The notes: generated by a model from the sequence alone, not told the origin. A DNA stretch of 35,003 nucleotides from Thauera linaloolentis 47Lol = DSM 12138 (GCF_000310205.1 NZ_AMXE01000040.1:1-35003); one strand, 5' to 3'; counted from the first letter of the stretch, positions 7,708-15,550 are shown. Made by a program: numbers and translations.

Positions 7708-8472
7708 TCACGCCAGGGCGGCCGGGTCGGCGAGCGCATCGGCCACGAAACGGGTAAAGCGCGCAGCGTCCGCGCCGTTGATCACGCGGTGGTCGTAGCT
7801 CAGCGACAGCGGCAGCACCGGCACGCTGCGCACCTCGCCATCGACCAGGCGCAGCCTTTCGGTGGCGCGGGTGACGCCCAGGATCGCCACCTCGGGCGCG
7901 TTGATGATCGGCGTGAAGCCGGTGCCGCCCAGGTTGCCGAGCGAACTCACCGAAAAACAGCCGCCCGACATCTCGGTGATCGGCAGCCCCTTGGCACGCG
8001 CGCGCCCGGCCTTGTCGGCCAGTTCGGCGGCGATCTCGCCGATGGACTTGCGGTCGCAATCGCGGATCACCGGCACCACCAGGCCGTTGGGGGTCTCGAC
8101 CGCGACGCCGATGTGGAAATAGCGCTTCATCACCAGGCTGTTGCCGTCGGCGCCCAGCGAGGCGTTGAAGCGCGGAAAGGCCTGCAGGGCCTTGACCACC
8201 GCCTTGATGATGAAGGGCACCGGCGTCAGCTTGACGCCCAATGCCTCGCCCGCCTCGCGGCGCACCGTCTCCAGCGCGGCAACGTCGGCCTCGTCATGGT
8301 GGGTGACGTGCGGAATCTGCGCCCAGTTGCGCGCCAGGAAGGAAGCCACCAGCTTCTGGTGGCGCGGCAGCGGCACGGTGTCGACCTCGCCGAACAGGCT
8401 GAAATCGACCACCGGCATCGGCGGCAGGCTGGCGGGCCAGGCCGGCGCCTCGGTATCGGGCCGGGCGGACAT
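7708..8472 (-). CDS. 2-oxoacid dehydrogenase E2 acyltransferase, catalytic domain only
   Basis: A 254-residue protein that matches only the catalytic trimer-forming domain of dihydrolipoamide acyltransferases. Visible motifs are NASLGADGNSLVMKRYFHIG, the NLGGTGFTPIINAPEVAILG segment at about 180-199, and the active site SYDHRVINGADAARF with H228 and D235. It lacks both the lipoyl domain and the peripheral subunit-binding domain present in ordinary E2 proteins, which are usually 370-550 residues. The lipoyl domain is supplied by the adjacent upstream gene, whose TGA overlaps this ATG by one base. A GTG one codon upstream (8475) is an alternative start. It would transfer an acyl group from lipoamide to CoA. 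Confidence 0.9.
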   Translation of the reverse strand: MSARPDTEAPAWPASLPPMPVVDFSLFGEVDTVPLPRHQKLVASFLARNWAQIPHVTHHDEADVAALETVRREAGEALGVKLTPVPFIIKAVVKALQAFPRFNASLGADGNSLVMKRYFHIGVAVETPNGLVVPVIRDCDRKSIGEIAAELADKAGRARAKGLPITEMSGGCFSVSSLGNLGGTGFTPIINAPEVAILGVTRATERLRLVDGEVRSVPVLPLSLSYDHRVINGADAARFTRFVADALADPAALA

Positions 8473-8702
8473 CACACCAGCTCGCCGATGACGGTGCCGA
8501 CCTCATAGGTCTCGCCCGCGTCCTTGAGGATCTTCAGCGTGCCGTCGGCCGGCGCTTCCACCTCCTGCACCGACTTTTCGCTTTCCATCGTGTACAGCAG
8601 CTGGCCCTTGGTGACGGCGGCGCCGTCTTCCACCATCCACTCGGTGAGGATGGCTTCATTCACGGAAAAGCCCAGCTTGGGGAGGATGATTTCGGTTGCC
8701 AT
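8472..8702 (-). CDS. free-standing lipoyl-domain protein
   Basis: A 76-residue protein that is a single biotinyl/lipoyl attachment domain. It begins MATEIILPKLGFSVNEAILT, and K43 in MESEKSVQEVEA is the expected lipoylated lysine. It ends just after GTVIGELV, so nothing but the lipoyl domain is encoded. Together with the next gene it makes up a split E2: the domain would carry acyl groups between E1 and the acyltransferase. It lies 24 bp after E1 beta and overlaps the E2 start by one base. It resembles the N-terminal lipoyl domain of pyruvate or acetoin dehydrogenase E2. Confidence 0.92.
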   Translation of the reverse strand: MATEIILPKLGFSVNEAILTEWMVEDGAAVTKGQLLYTMESEKSVQEVEAPADGTLKILKDAGETYEVGTVIGELV

Positions 8703-8726
8703 GGAGAGAATTCCTTTTTCGGTTTG

Positions 8727-9722
8727 TCAGTCGAGCGTTTCGCGGATGGCCGCCAGGATGCGTTCGCGGGTCGGCACGAAGGCGGTCTCGAGCGGCTTGG
8801 AGAACGGCACCGGCGAGCGCGCCGCGCCGACACGGGCGACCGGCGCCTTCAGGGTGCCGAACAGGTCCTTGTGCAGGCGCGCGGCGATTTCCGCGCCGAC
8901 GCCGAAGTCCACCTGCGCCTCGTGCGCCACCACCACGCGGCCGGTCTTGGCCGCCGAGGCGCGCACGGTGTCGAAGTCCAGCGGCGCGATCGAGCGCAGG
9001 TCGATGACCTCGGCCGAGATGCCCTCCTTGGCCAGCCCCTTGGCCGCCGCGACCACCTCGTGCAGCGTGCGGCTGTAGCTCACCAGCGTGATGTCGCTGC
9101 CCTCCTGCACCACTTTGGCCTTGCCGAGCGGAATCCGCTCGCCGCGCACCGGCGCGTCGCCGGGCTGGAAGTACAGCGGCAGGTTCTCGATGAAGATGCA
9201 CGGGTCGTCGTCGAAGATGCACGACAGCAGCAGGCCGTAGGCATCGGCTGGCGTGGCCGGCGCCACCACCTTCAGCCCGGCGGTGTGGGCGAACCAGGCC
9301 TCCAGGTAGTCGGCGTGCTGGCCGCCGGTGCCGAAGCCGGCGCCGGTGGTGGTGCGGATAACCAGCGGCACGTGGGTCTGGCCGCCGGTCATGAAACGCA
9401 GCTTGGCGGCGTGGTTGACGATCTGGTCCATCGCCACCGTGGTGAAGTTCATCAGCATGATCTCGGCCACCGGGCGCAGGCCGGCCAGCGCCCCGCCCAC
9501 CGCCGCACCGACGATGGCCTGTTCGGCGATGGGGGTCGATTTCACCCGCCCGGTGCCGTACTTGGCCGACAGGCCGGCGGTGCATTTGAAGACGCCACCG
9601 CCCTGATCGTCGGCGATGTCCTCGCCCAGCACCACCACCGAGCGGTCGAGTTCCATGGCGTCGTGCAGCGCGAAGTTGATCGCCTGCGCGGTGTTGATCT
9701 TCTTTTGTGCGGTCGTGCTCAT
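8727..9722 (-). CDS. 2-oxoacid dehydrogenase E1 beta subunit
   Basis: A 331-residue transketolase-type beta subunit of a thiamine-diphosphate 2-oxoacid dehydrogenase. Recognisable segments are VVVLGEDIADDQGGGVFK, TPIAEQAIVGAAVGGALAG, TGAGFGTGGQHADYLEAWFAHTAGLKVVAPATPADA (given in parts) and LRSIAPLDFDTV near the C-terminus. It pairs with E1 alpha, whose stop overlaps this start by 4 bp (ATGA). The complex decarboxylates a 2-oxoacid or cleaves an acetoin-type compound and loads the acyl group on lipoate. The frame is open far upstream through codon bias; the ATG at 9722 matches the family N-terminus. The substrate (pyruvate, branched oxoacid, acetoin or a pathway-specific oxoacid) is not determinable by eye. 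Confidence 0.93.
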   Translation of the reverse strand: MSTTAQKKINTAQAINFALHDAMELDRSVVVLGEDIADDQGGGVFKCTAGLSAKYGTGRVKSTPIAEQAIVGAAVGGALAGLRPVAEIMLMNFTTVAMDQIVNHAAKLRFMTGGQTHVPLVIRTTTGAGFGTGGQHADYLEAWFAHTAGLKVVAPATPADAYGLLLSCIFDDDPCIFIENLPLYFQPGDAPVRGERIPLGKAKVVQEGSDITLVSYSRTLHEVVAAAKGLAKEGISAEVIDLRSIAPLDFDTVRASAAKTGRVVVAHEAQVDFGVGAEIAARLHKDLFGTLKAPVARVGAARSPVPFSKPLETAFVPTRERILAAIRETLD

Positions 9723-10705
9723 GCGTGGGCTCCCTCGGCGACGACGTCCTTGTCGAGTTCGGATACATCGGGGTACGGGCTGGCCAGGCCGAATTCCACC
9801 GCTTCCTCGAAGGCGGCGACGTTGGCGGCCTCGATCGCGGCCAGCTGGCTGTCGCTGGCGTGCCCCTGCCCGATCAGCCAGGCGCGCATGCGCGGCACCG
9901 GGTCGGCCGCCACCGCCTCGGCCATTTCTTCCTTGGGGATGTAGTGGCTGTCGTCGCCCAGCAGGTGGCCGCGGAAGCGGAAGGTGTTGGCCTCGATCAG
10001 CGTCGGCCCCTCGCCGGCGCGGGCGCGGGCGACCGCGTCGCGCGCCGCGCGCCACATCTGCACCGCATCGTTGCCATCGACCTCCACGCCGGGGATGCCG
10101 TAGCCGATCGCACGGTCGGCGATCGTGGCCGCGCCGGTGCCCAGGCTGTAGTGGGTATGCTCGGCATAGCGGTTGTTCTGGCAGACGAAGATGACGGGCA
10201 GCTTCCATACCGCGGCCAGGTTGAGGGCCTCGTGGAAGGCACCGATGTTGCTCGCGCCGTCGCCGAAGTTGACCACCGTGACCTGGTCCGTGCCGTTGAG
10301 CTGCGCCGCCCACGCCAGGCCGTTGGCGATCGGCAGGCCGGCGCCGACGATGCCGGTGGTCACCGGCAGGCCGGAAGCCACGTGGGTGATGTGCATCGGC
10401 CCGCCCTTGCCCTTGCAGGTGCCGGTGGCACGGCCCAGCAGCTCGGCGACGAAGGGCTTCAACGGAATGCCCTTGGCGAGCTGGTCGTGGATGCCGCGGT
10501 AGGTGGTCACCACGTAGTCGCTGGGCTTCAGGTTCACCGAGATGGCGGCCGGAATCAGTTCCTGCCCGCGCGGCGAGTAGTACGGCGACGCGATCTGGCC
10601 GGCCTTGATCAGTTCGATGAAGCGGTCGTCGGCCTGCTTGATCAGCGTCGCAATGCGATAGATCTCCAGCAGGGTTTCTTTGCTGGGCTGATGCGTGTCA
10701 CTCAT
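9719..10705 (-). CDS. 2-oxoacid dehydrogenase E1 alpha subunit
   Basis: A 328-residue thiamine-diphosphate E1 alpha subunit. The ThDP/Mg motif runs from GDG at 148-150 to NN at 177-178 (NFGDGASNIGAFHEA, then FVCQNNRYAEHTHY). The active-site region GKGGPMHITHVASGLPVTTG and the phosphorylation-loop-like FRFRGHLLGDDSHY are also present. It opens the operon E1 alpha, E1 beta, lipoyl protein, E2, SDR. The ATG has AAGGAG about 8 bp upstream. A type-1 operator motif lies about 95 bp upstream. No E3 (dihydrolipoamide dehydrogenase) is encoded in the window, so E3 must be shared from elsewhere. Confidence 0.93.
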   Translation of the reverse strand: MSDTHQPSKETLLEIYRIATLIKQADDRFIELIKAGQIASPYYSPRGQELIPAAISVNLKPSDYVVTTYRGIHDQLAKGIPLKPFVAELLGRATGTCKGKGGPMHITHVASGLPVTTGIVGAGLPIANGLAWAAQLNGTDQVTVVNFGDGASNIGAFHEALNLAAVWKLPVIFVCQNNRYAEHTHYSLGTGAATIADRAIGYGIPGVEVDGNDAVQMWRAARDAVARARAGEGPTLIEANTFRFRGHLLGDDSHYIPKEEMAEAVAADPVPRMRAWLIGQGHASDSQLAAIEAANVAAFEEAVEFGLASPYPDVSELDKDVVAEGAHA

Positions 10706-10797
10706 GCCCTACTCCTTGTCGGATGTTGGGAGCCCGGCGCAGGCATCCGGCCCTGGACCGGCACGGCGATGGCGTCCGCGCTCCCGATAATAAAAAC

Positions 10798-10816
10798 AAC
10801 ATTCTTGTTTGTTTTT
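10798..10816 (+). promoter_or_regulatory. type-1 operator motif, upstream of the E1 alpha operon
   Basis: Reads AACATTCTTGTTTGTTTTT and is used here as the reference copy of the motif. It lies in a short AT-rich island within the gap between E1 alpha and the second Rieske gene. Related copies stand in front of TetR1 and four other minus-strand operons. Probable TetR1 binding site. Confidence 0.7.
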
Positions 10817-10931
10817 TTGAAGTATATCGATACCCCTGACGGGTGACAAGTGTCCGATGCCGGGCAATTACGCCCCGCCGCGCGCCCGTCCGCCGCCACC
10901 ACGCAAGCGGCGCCCCCGGGCGCACGGCAAG

Positions 10932-10964
10932 AAAAAACCCGGCGGTTCCGGGAGCACCGCCGGG
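10932..10964 (-). terminator. rho-independent terminator of the GMC/Rieske operon
   Basis: An 8-bp stem CCGCCGGG / CCCGGCGG (10957-10964 and 10938-10945, plus-strand arms) is followed, reading the minus strand, by a run of six T (complement of 10932-10937). It lies about 138 bp beyond the stop of the second Rieske gene. Confidence 0.75.
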
Positions 10965-11004
10965 CGAATCGAGGCCTTTGGGGAAGGCCGCGAGAGGAGA
11001 CTCC

Positions 11005-11098
11005 GATGAAAAATGGCCCCCACGCTCCCCCACTGCGTGAGGTCGCTGCCCCCCAGGGGGGCGCTTTTCATCTTGGGGCGGCCCGGCGATGAAAAAAC
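11005..11098. repeat. probable dispersed intergenic hairpin repeat
   Basis: The segment holds GCCCCCCAGGGGGGC (a 7+7 palindrome around one base), flanked by TTGGGGCGGCCCGGCGATG and by ATGGCCCCCACGCTCCCC, and is bracketed by short A-runs. From memory, sequences of this shape recur between genes in Rhodocyclales and Burkholderiales genomes. Only one copy is in the window, so repeat status rests on recall. Confidence 0.4.
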
Positions 11099-11101
11099 CG
11101 C

Positions 11102-12313
11102 TCAGCAGGACACGGCGGCGGCGCCCGCCTTGCCGGCGAGCGGCGCCTCCACCGGAGTGCGGCCTACGCCGCGCAGGAAAGCCTTGTGCATGTTCTGCAG
11201 GGCCGGCTCGTTACGGCCGAAAGTGCTGTATCCGAGCAAGCCGGTGTTCAAGTTCTTCATGACATTGGCGCTCACCCAGTAGTCTTCCTCGTCCACCACC
11301 TTGCAGATGAACTCGAAGTGGGCTTGCGGGTCGTTGCCGTCCCAGCCCTTCTCGCCGCCCTTGCGCACGTAGCTGCGGAAGATGGTGCGGTGCTCGCCAG
11401 GGGCGTCGCCCGGGTAGAGCTTGAAGAACTCCACCGACACCGGCGACACCAGCAGCGAGATGTTGGGATAGATGAAGTGCACGAGCTGGAAGTCATTGAA
11501 GATTTCCGGGCCCCATTCCAACCTCGGCTTGTCCCTGAGCTTGAGCATGCTCTCGTTGGGAAAGGCCAGGCGGTGGTTGCGGCCGTCCGGGCCGAAGGTG
11601 TCGAAGGCTGCGGTGTTGCCGATGGAGATGCCACCCAGCGTGTGCTTGTGCAGCGCCAGGAAGTGATAGCCCTCGCAGAAGGTGTCGAGCGCCAGCTTCC
11701 AGTTGGTCTTGATCTTCCATTCGTGGGTATTCACATGGGCGGTGCCGCCCAGATCCCAGCGCTCGAACACTGGCGCCATGTCGCCCAGGATCTCGTCGAT
11801 GCTGAACGACACGTCGGGGTGCATGCCGGCGAAGATCATGCCGTACTTCTCTTCCACCGGTAGCCTCACCAGGTCGTAGAGCGACTTCTCGATGCTGCCG
11901 AAGGTCTGCTCCTGCCACACCGCGCGCAGCTTGCCTTTCAGGTCGAAACCCCAGTTGTGGTAGGGACAGGCGAGCGACGCGGTCTTGCCGCAGCCTTCCT
12001 TCAGGCGGGCGGAACGGTGGGTACAGGCGTTCAGGAACGCATGGACCTCGCCGTCGTTGTCACGGGTGAGCAGCACCGGCGTGCCGAGGTCGTCGAAAGT
12101 GTAGTAGCTGCCTTTTCCGGGCAGGTCGCTGGAAAAGCAGATCATCTGCGGCTCATCGCGGAAGATCGTCTCCTTCTCCAGCGCGAGCAGTCCGGGGTCG
12201 GTATAGACCGAGGTCGGCTGGCGGTAGGCGGCCTCCGCGCTGTCGGTCGTGCCGGCATCGACCAATGCCAGCATGCGCTCGATGAGGCTCCTGTAGACTT
12301 CAACGTTTTCCAC
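11102..12313 (-). CDS. Rieske non-heme iron oxygenase, large subunit (second of three)
   Basis: Counting from the GTG at 12313 this is 403 residues. The Rieske ligands are C97, H99, C116 and H119 (ACTHRSARL, ACPYHNWGF). The mononuclear iron region is NWKLALDTFCEGYHFLALHKH from N204, with H217 and H222. The enzyme would hydroxylate or demethylate a pathway intermediate with electrons from an unlinked reductase. The GTG is favoured because AGGAG stands 7 bp before it. An ATG at 12349 would add MPTNTNKPRSET but has no ribosome site at a suitable distance. It follows the GMC gene in the same operon and ends before a clear terminator. The substrate is unknown. Confidence 0.92.
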   Translation of the reverse strand: MENVEVYRSLIERMLALVDAGTTDSAEAAYRQPTSVYTDPGLLALEKETIFRDEPQMICFSSDLPGKGSYYTFDDLGTPVLLTRDNDGEVHAFLNACTHRSARLKEGCGKTASLACPYHNWGFDLKGKLRAVWQEQTFGSIEKSLYDLVRLPVEEKYGMIFAGMHPDVSFSIDEILGDMAPVFERWDLGGTAHVNTHEWKIKTNWKLALDTFCEGYHFLALHKHTLGGISIGNTAAFDTFGPDGRNHRLAFPNESMLKLRDKPRLEWGPEIFNDFQLVHFIYPNISLLVSPVSVEFFKLYPGDAPGEHRTIFRSYVRKGGEKGWDGNDPQAHFEFICKVVDEEDYWVSANVMKNLNTGLLGYSTFGRNEPALQNMHKAFLRGVGRTPVEAPLAGKAGAAAVSC

Positions 12314-12325
12314 TGTCTCGCTCCT
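12311..12325 (-). promoter_or_regulatory. ribosome binding site deciding a GTG start
   Basis: On the minus strand AGGAG (12321-12325) is separated by 7 bp from the GTG at 12311-12313. This supports the GTG over the in-frame ATG at 12349 for the second Rieske gene. Confidence 0.6.
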
Positions 12326-12471
12326 GGGCTTGTTTGTGTTCGTGGGCATCGAAGTATCGAGTCCGCCTCCCCCGGCCACAACTACCGGTTCAGGTAGGCG
12401 CACCCGGCGACCCGGCAAAGCAGCGCCCGGCCAGATCGCCGCCTCTGCCCCCGGGGCCGTGCCGCCCATGC

Positions 12472-14088
12472 TCAGGCATTCCGATCGGCGAGGATCAGGT
12501 CCGCGGCGCGCCAGCCGAGCGCCATCGCCGGGCCGTTGGTATTGCCCGACACCGGGCTCGGCATCACCGAGCAGTCGGCCGCGCGCAGGCCGCCGACGCC
12601 GCGCACGCGCAGGCGTTCGTCGACCACCGAATCCGCATCCCGTCCCATGCGGCACGAGCCCACGGCATGGGTGCCGCACAGCGAGGCCTGGCGGAAGAAA
12701 TCGAGGATATCGTCGTCGCTGCCGCTGGCCGCCGCCGGCAGCAGTTCCTCGCCGACGTAATGGGCCAGCGCCGGCTGGCGCATGTAGCGGCGCATGTACT
12801 TGACCATGTCGATCGCGGCGCGGCAGTCCTCCGCCGTGCTCAGCCAGTTGGGAGCGATATCCAGCGGCGCATCCGGATCGGCCGATTTCACCGTCAGCGT
12901 TCCCTCGCTGCTCAGGCGGAGCAACTGGCCATACGCGGTGATCCCCGGCTTGTCCTCGACACCGTCGGGCACCGGGAAATTGTCGTCGCTGCGCGGATAG
13001 GTGAAGGCCGACAGGTAGAGCTGCGCATCCGGGCGTGGAACGTGGGGCGCGGTGCGGAAGAAGGCGCCGACCTCGAAGGGGCCGGTGGCGAGCGGACCGC
13101 GCCTGGTCAGGTAGTACCGCAGCACGCTCTTCGCCAGGCCGGTTCCGCGGAAGCTGGCATTGAGCCCCTCGCTGTTGGTCAGCCGGAAAGGCATCAGGAA
13201 GCCGAGGTGGTCGCGCATGCGGCGGCCGACGTCGGGCGACGCCGCCAGCACCTCGATCCCCGCCTGCTGCAGCTCGGCGCCCGGGCCGATGCCGGAGAGC
13301 TGCAGGATCTTGGGCGTCAGGATGGCGCCGGCCGACAGGATGATCTCGCCGCAGCAGCGATAGCTGACGCGCTCGCCGTTGCGGCGGCCGGCGACGCCGA
13401 CGGCCTGCCTGCCCTCGAACAGCACGCGGTCGACATGGACGCCGGTGATCACCCGCAGGTTGCCGCGGCCCATCGCCGGCCGCAGGAAGGCGACCGAGGC
13501 GCTCACCCGCCTGCCCTTGCGGATCGTATGGGCGTAATAGCCGACCCCCTCCTGGCGCTCGCGGCTGAAGTCCTCGGTGCGCGGCAGGCCCATTTCCTCG
13601 CCGGCGCGGACCATCGCCTCGCTGACCGCGTAGCGCAGCTTGCCCGTGCTGACATGCACCGGCCCGCCCGCGCCGCGCAGCTCGTCCGCGCCCAGTTCAT
13701 GGTCCTCGATGGCACGGAAGGCTTCCTTCATCGCCGCCCAACCCCAGTCGGCGCCAGCATGCTCGGCCCAGTCCTCGTAGTCTTCCGGCTGGCCGCGCAC
13801 GTAGATCATGCCGTTGATCGAACTGGAGCCGCCCAGCGTCTTGCCGCGCACCCACATTTCGGACGAAGCCTGGCCGGGCTTGCGTGGCTGCTGGACGGGG
13901 AAATGCCAGGCGTGGCTGGGCATCGCCACCAGCTTGGCGAAACCCTTCGGCATCGACACCAGCAGCCCGTCGTCCGGGCCGCCGGCTTCCAGCAGCAGCA
14001 CGCGGTTGCACTTGTTGCGGGACAGGCGCTCGGCCAGCACGCAGCCCGCCGAGCCGGCGCCCACCACGATGTAATCGTATGTACTCAT
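12472..14088 (-). CDS. GMC family FAD-dependent oxidoreductase
   Basis: A 538-residue glucose-methanol-choline oxidoreductase. The FAD-binding loop GAGSAGCVLAERLS starts at residue 10 of MSTYDYIVVG, LLLEAGG follows, and the GMC signature MWVRGKTLGGSSSINGMIYV is intact. The catalytic pair is in CGTHAVGSCRMG (His) and SGNTNGPAMALG (Asn). Such enzymes oxidise alcohols to aldehydes or ketones; cholesterol oxidase and alkanol dehydrogenases belong here. The ATG at 14088 lies 12 bp from AAGGAGG; an ATG at 14100 is in frame but immediately abuts that sequence. The frame stays open upstream to 14247 across a terminator hairpin, which is not coding. It is the first gene of a two-gene operon and is preceded by a type-1 operator. 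Confidence 0.93.
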   Translation of the reverse strand: MSTYDYIVVGAGSAGCVLAERLSRNKCNRVLLLEAGGPDDGLLVSMPKGFAKLVAMPSHAWHFPVQQPRKPGQASSEMWVRGKTLGGSSSINGMIYVRGQPEDYEDWAEHAGADWGWAAMKEAFRAIEDHELGADELRGAGGPVHVSTGKLRYAVSEAMVRAGEEMGLPRTEDFSRERQEGVGYYAHTIRKGRRVSASVAFLRPAMGRGNLRVITGVHVDRVLFEGRQAVGVAGRRNGERVSYRCCGEIILSAGAILTPKILQLSGIGPGAELQQAGIEVLAASPDVGRRMRDHLGFLMPFRLTNSEGLNASFRGTGLAKSVLRYYLTRRGPLATGPFEVGAFFRTAPHVPRPDAQLYLSAFTYPRSDDNFPVPDGVEDKPGITAYGQLLRLSSEGTLTVKSADPDAPLDIAPNWLSTAEDCRAAIDMVKYMRRYMRQPALAHYVGEELLPAAASGSDDDILDFFRQASLCGTHAVGSCRMGRDADSVVDERLRVRGVGGLRAADCSVMPSPVSGNTNGPAMALGWRAADLILADRNA

Positions 14089-14151
14089 CTGCTTCGTCAT
14101 CCTCCTTGTCTGGCGCGGGGCGCGGTCCGTGCTGCGATCCGTTTTTATAAA

Positions 14152-14170
14152 AACATTTGTGTTTGTTTTT
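14152..14170 (+). promoter_or_regulatory. type-1 operator motif, upstream of the GMC operon
   Basis: Reads AACATTTGTGTTTGTTTTT, 17 of 19 matches to the 10798 copy. It lies 64 bp before the GMC start, between that gene and the terminator of the TetR2/hemerythrin operon. Probable TetR1 site overlapping the promoter. Confidence 0.68.
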
Positions 14171-14193
14171 ATAACACTACACCGATTCGCCGG

Positions 14194-14248
14194 AAAAACC
14201 AATGCCCTGCGCTGGCGAACCGAACTCGGTTCGCCAGCGCAGGGCATT
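14194..14248 (-). terminator. terminator with a 23-bp perfect stem after hemerythrin
   Basis: Arms 14201-14223 and 14226-14248 are perfect reverse complements (23 bp each) around a 2-base centre. Reading the minus strand, the stem is followed after two bases by TTTTT. It begins 38 bp past the hemerythrin stop, so it should end the TetR2/hemerythrin transcript and insulate the GMC promoter. The stem is unusually long for a bacterial intrinsic terminator. Confidence 0.75.
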
Positions 14249-14285
14249 GCGCAAGGCTGCGGTCGGGGAGGGTCCCCGCAACCGC

Positions 14286-14744
14286 CTATTCGGCGCGTAC
14301 CGCGATGTTGCGCTTGAGCACCACCGGCTTACCGCCGGTGCTGCGCTTGACCACCCAGTGCGCGAGCGCCGAATCGAGATAGTCGGCATGCGACGGGAAC
14401 CAGCGCGCCAGCTCGGCGGCAAAGGCGCGGCCGATGGCGACATTGCCCGCCCGCACCAGCGGCTCCACTTCCAGCGCCGAGGCATAGACCGCCTCGTGGT
14501 CGTCGACATGGCATTCGGTCGCGGGGAAGTCGGTCGCCTCCATCATCGCCTTCTCCTCGCCGAAATGCGCCTCGGCATGGACGATGAAGGCACGCAGCGC
14601 AGCGGCGAAATCGTCATCCGCACAGCCCAGCATGCGGTCGACGAGCTCGACGAACTCGCGGTGGGTGTCGTCCATCCCGGCATGGCCGAGCAGGTAGTGG
14701 TCGGACCAGGGCATGCCTTGGGCCGGGATCGTCGCTTGGGTCAT
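14286..14744 (-). CDS. bacteriohemerythrin-like protein
   Basis: A 152-residue hemerythrin-domain protein. Candidate diiron ligands are H28 (MDDTHREF), H60 and E64 (HFGEEKAMM), H79 and H83 (CHVDDHEAV, an HxxxH pair), and a His/Asp near PSHADYLDSAL. The order and spacing fit the family. Hemerythrins bind O2 reversibly, and in bacteria they are thought to deliver or sense oxygen. It lies 34 bp after TetR2 in the same operon and ends just before a strong terminator. In a cluster with three oxygenases it may buffer or supply O2; this role is inference. Confidence 0.88.
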   Translation of the reverse strand: MTQATIPAQGMPWSDHYLLGHAGMDDTHREFVELVDRMLGCADDDFAAALRAFIVHAEAHFGEEKAMMEATDFPATECHVDDHEAVYASALEVEPLVRAGNVAIGRAFAAELARWFPSHADYLDSALAHWVVKRSTGGKPVVLKRNIAVRAE

Positions 14745-14778
14745 CGTTTGTCTCCTGTTGTCGGTCCGTCAGTGGTTT

Positions 14779-15363
14779 TCAGCCGCCCATCGCGCCGAGT
14801 TCGCGGATGAAATAATCACGCAGCGCCTCGCGCGACCAGGTCGCCGGGTCGAACACCGCCAGCACCGCCGTGCCGATGAGCAGGACCAGCAGGTGCTGGG
14901 CGAGCTGGTCGACGTCCTGGCGGGGCAGCGGCAGGCCGCTTTCGGCGCGCGCCAGCAGCACCCGCCGCAGGATGGCGCGCGCCTTGATCGCCTGCGACGC
15001 CTGCTCGGCGGCGAAATCGGGATCGAGCGCCGCGAGCCGCCAGAAGGCGAGATACACCTTCCAGTCCTGGCGGCTCGGCTCGTCGCACGGCAGCAGCGCC
15101 TCGATGCAGGCCAGCAGGTCGCCCGGCGCCTCGCTCAGCGCGGCCGCCACCCTGTCCTGCGCGTTGAGCGCCGCGCTGCGATAGGTGTGGAGCATCAACT
15201 CCTGCTTGTTGGCGAAGTAGTGGGTGACGATGGCGGTGCTGAACCCCGCTTCGGCAGCGATCTGGCGCATCGTCAGCGCTTCGAGGCCGGTGCGGGCGAT
15301 GATGTCCGCGGCGATGCGCGCTACGTGCGCGCGGCGGCTTTCGTGATCGACGATTGCAGGCAT
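14779..15363 (-). CDS. TetR/AcrR family regulator (TetR2)
   Basis: A 194-residue TetR regulator of normal family size. The helix-turn-helix spans about residues 30-51 (LTMRQIAAEAGFSTAIVTHY, then FANKQEL), and the helical C-terminal domain includes WKVYLAFWRLAALDPDF. This resembles the BetI-like branch. It is transcribed together with hemerythrin and lies divergent to the LuxR region. A 27-bp element 29 bp upstream of its ATG recurs with one difference in front of the flavoprotein operon at 27270, so TetR2 probably represses both itself and that operon. The ligand is unknown. Confidence 0.92.
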   Translation of the reverse strand: MPAIVDHESRRAHVARIAADIIARTGLEALTMRQIAAEAGFSTAIVTHYFANKQELMLHTYRSAALNAQDRVAAALSEAPGDLLACIEALLPCDEPSRQDWKVYLAFWRLAALDPDFAAEQASQAIKARAILRRVLLARAESGLPLPRQDVDQLAQHLLVLLIGTAVLAVFDPATWSREALRDYFIRELGAMGG

Positions 15364-15391
15364 TGACTTGTTTCCATGAGTGGCACTAATC

Positions 15392-15418
15392 TAATTTATA
15401 ACAATCGTTGCAAATAAA
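15392..15418 (+). promoter_or_regulatory. type-2 operator element, upstream of TetR2
   Basis: The element begins TAATTTATAACAA, has a variable base (T here), and ends CGTTGCAAATAAA. A second copy at 27118-27144 is identical except for G at the variable position. Its core CAA-nCG-TTG is a small palindrome. Because it precedes TetR2 itself and one distant operon, it is probably the TetR2 operator. Confidence 0.68.
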
Positions 15419-15550
15419 CAAAACCCGGGAAGAATTTCGTCTTCTTCGCACGTTGCCCGCCGTTTCATCGCAGATGGCGTGCAGAACCCGGCGGATTCCC
15501 ACGATTGCAGACACTCAACGGACCACAGAGTCCGCCGAGGAGACAAAACG

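Larger units (their letters stand above)
10706..11101. other. 396-bp intergenic region between the Rieske/GMC and E1 alpha operons
   Basis: No gene is supported here. From low to high coordinates it holds the E1 alpha leader and ribosome site, the type-1 operator at 10798-10816, GC-rich sequence without visible signal, a rho-independent terminator for the Rieske gene (10932-10964), and a repeat-like hairpin element (11005-11098). Confidence 0.7.

Noticed and set aside
12472-14247. An N-terminal extension of the GMC protein to an ATG at 14247.
   Set aside because: The extension would translate the 23-bp terminator palindrome and the operator region; the family N-terminus MSTYDYIVVGAG and AAGGAGG support a start near 14088.
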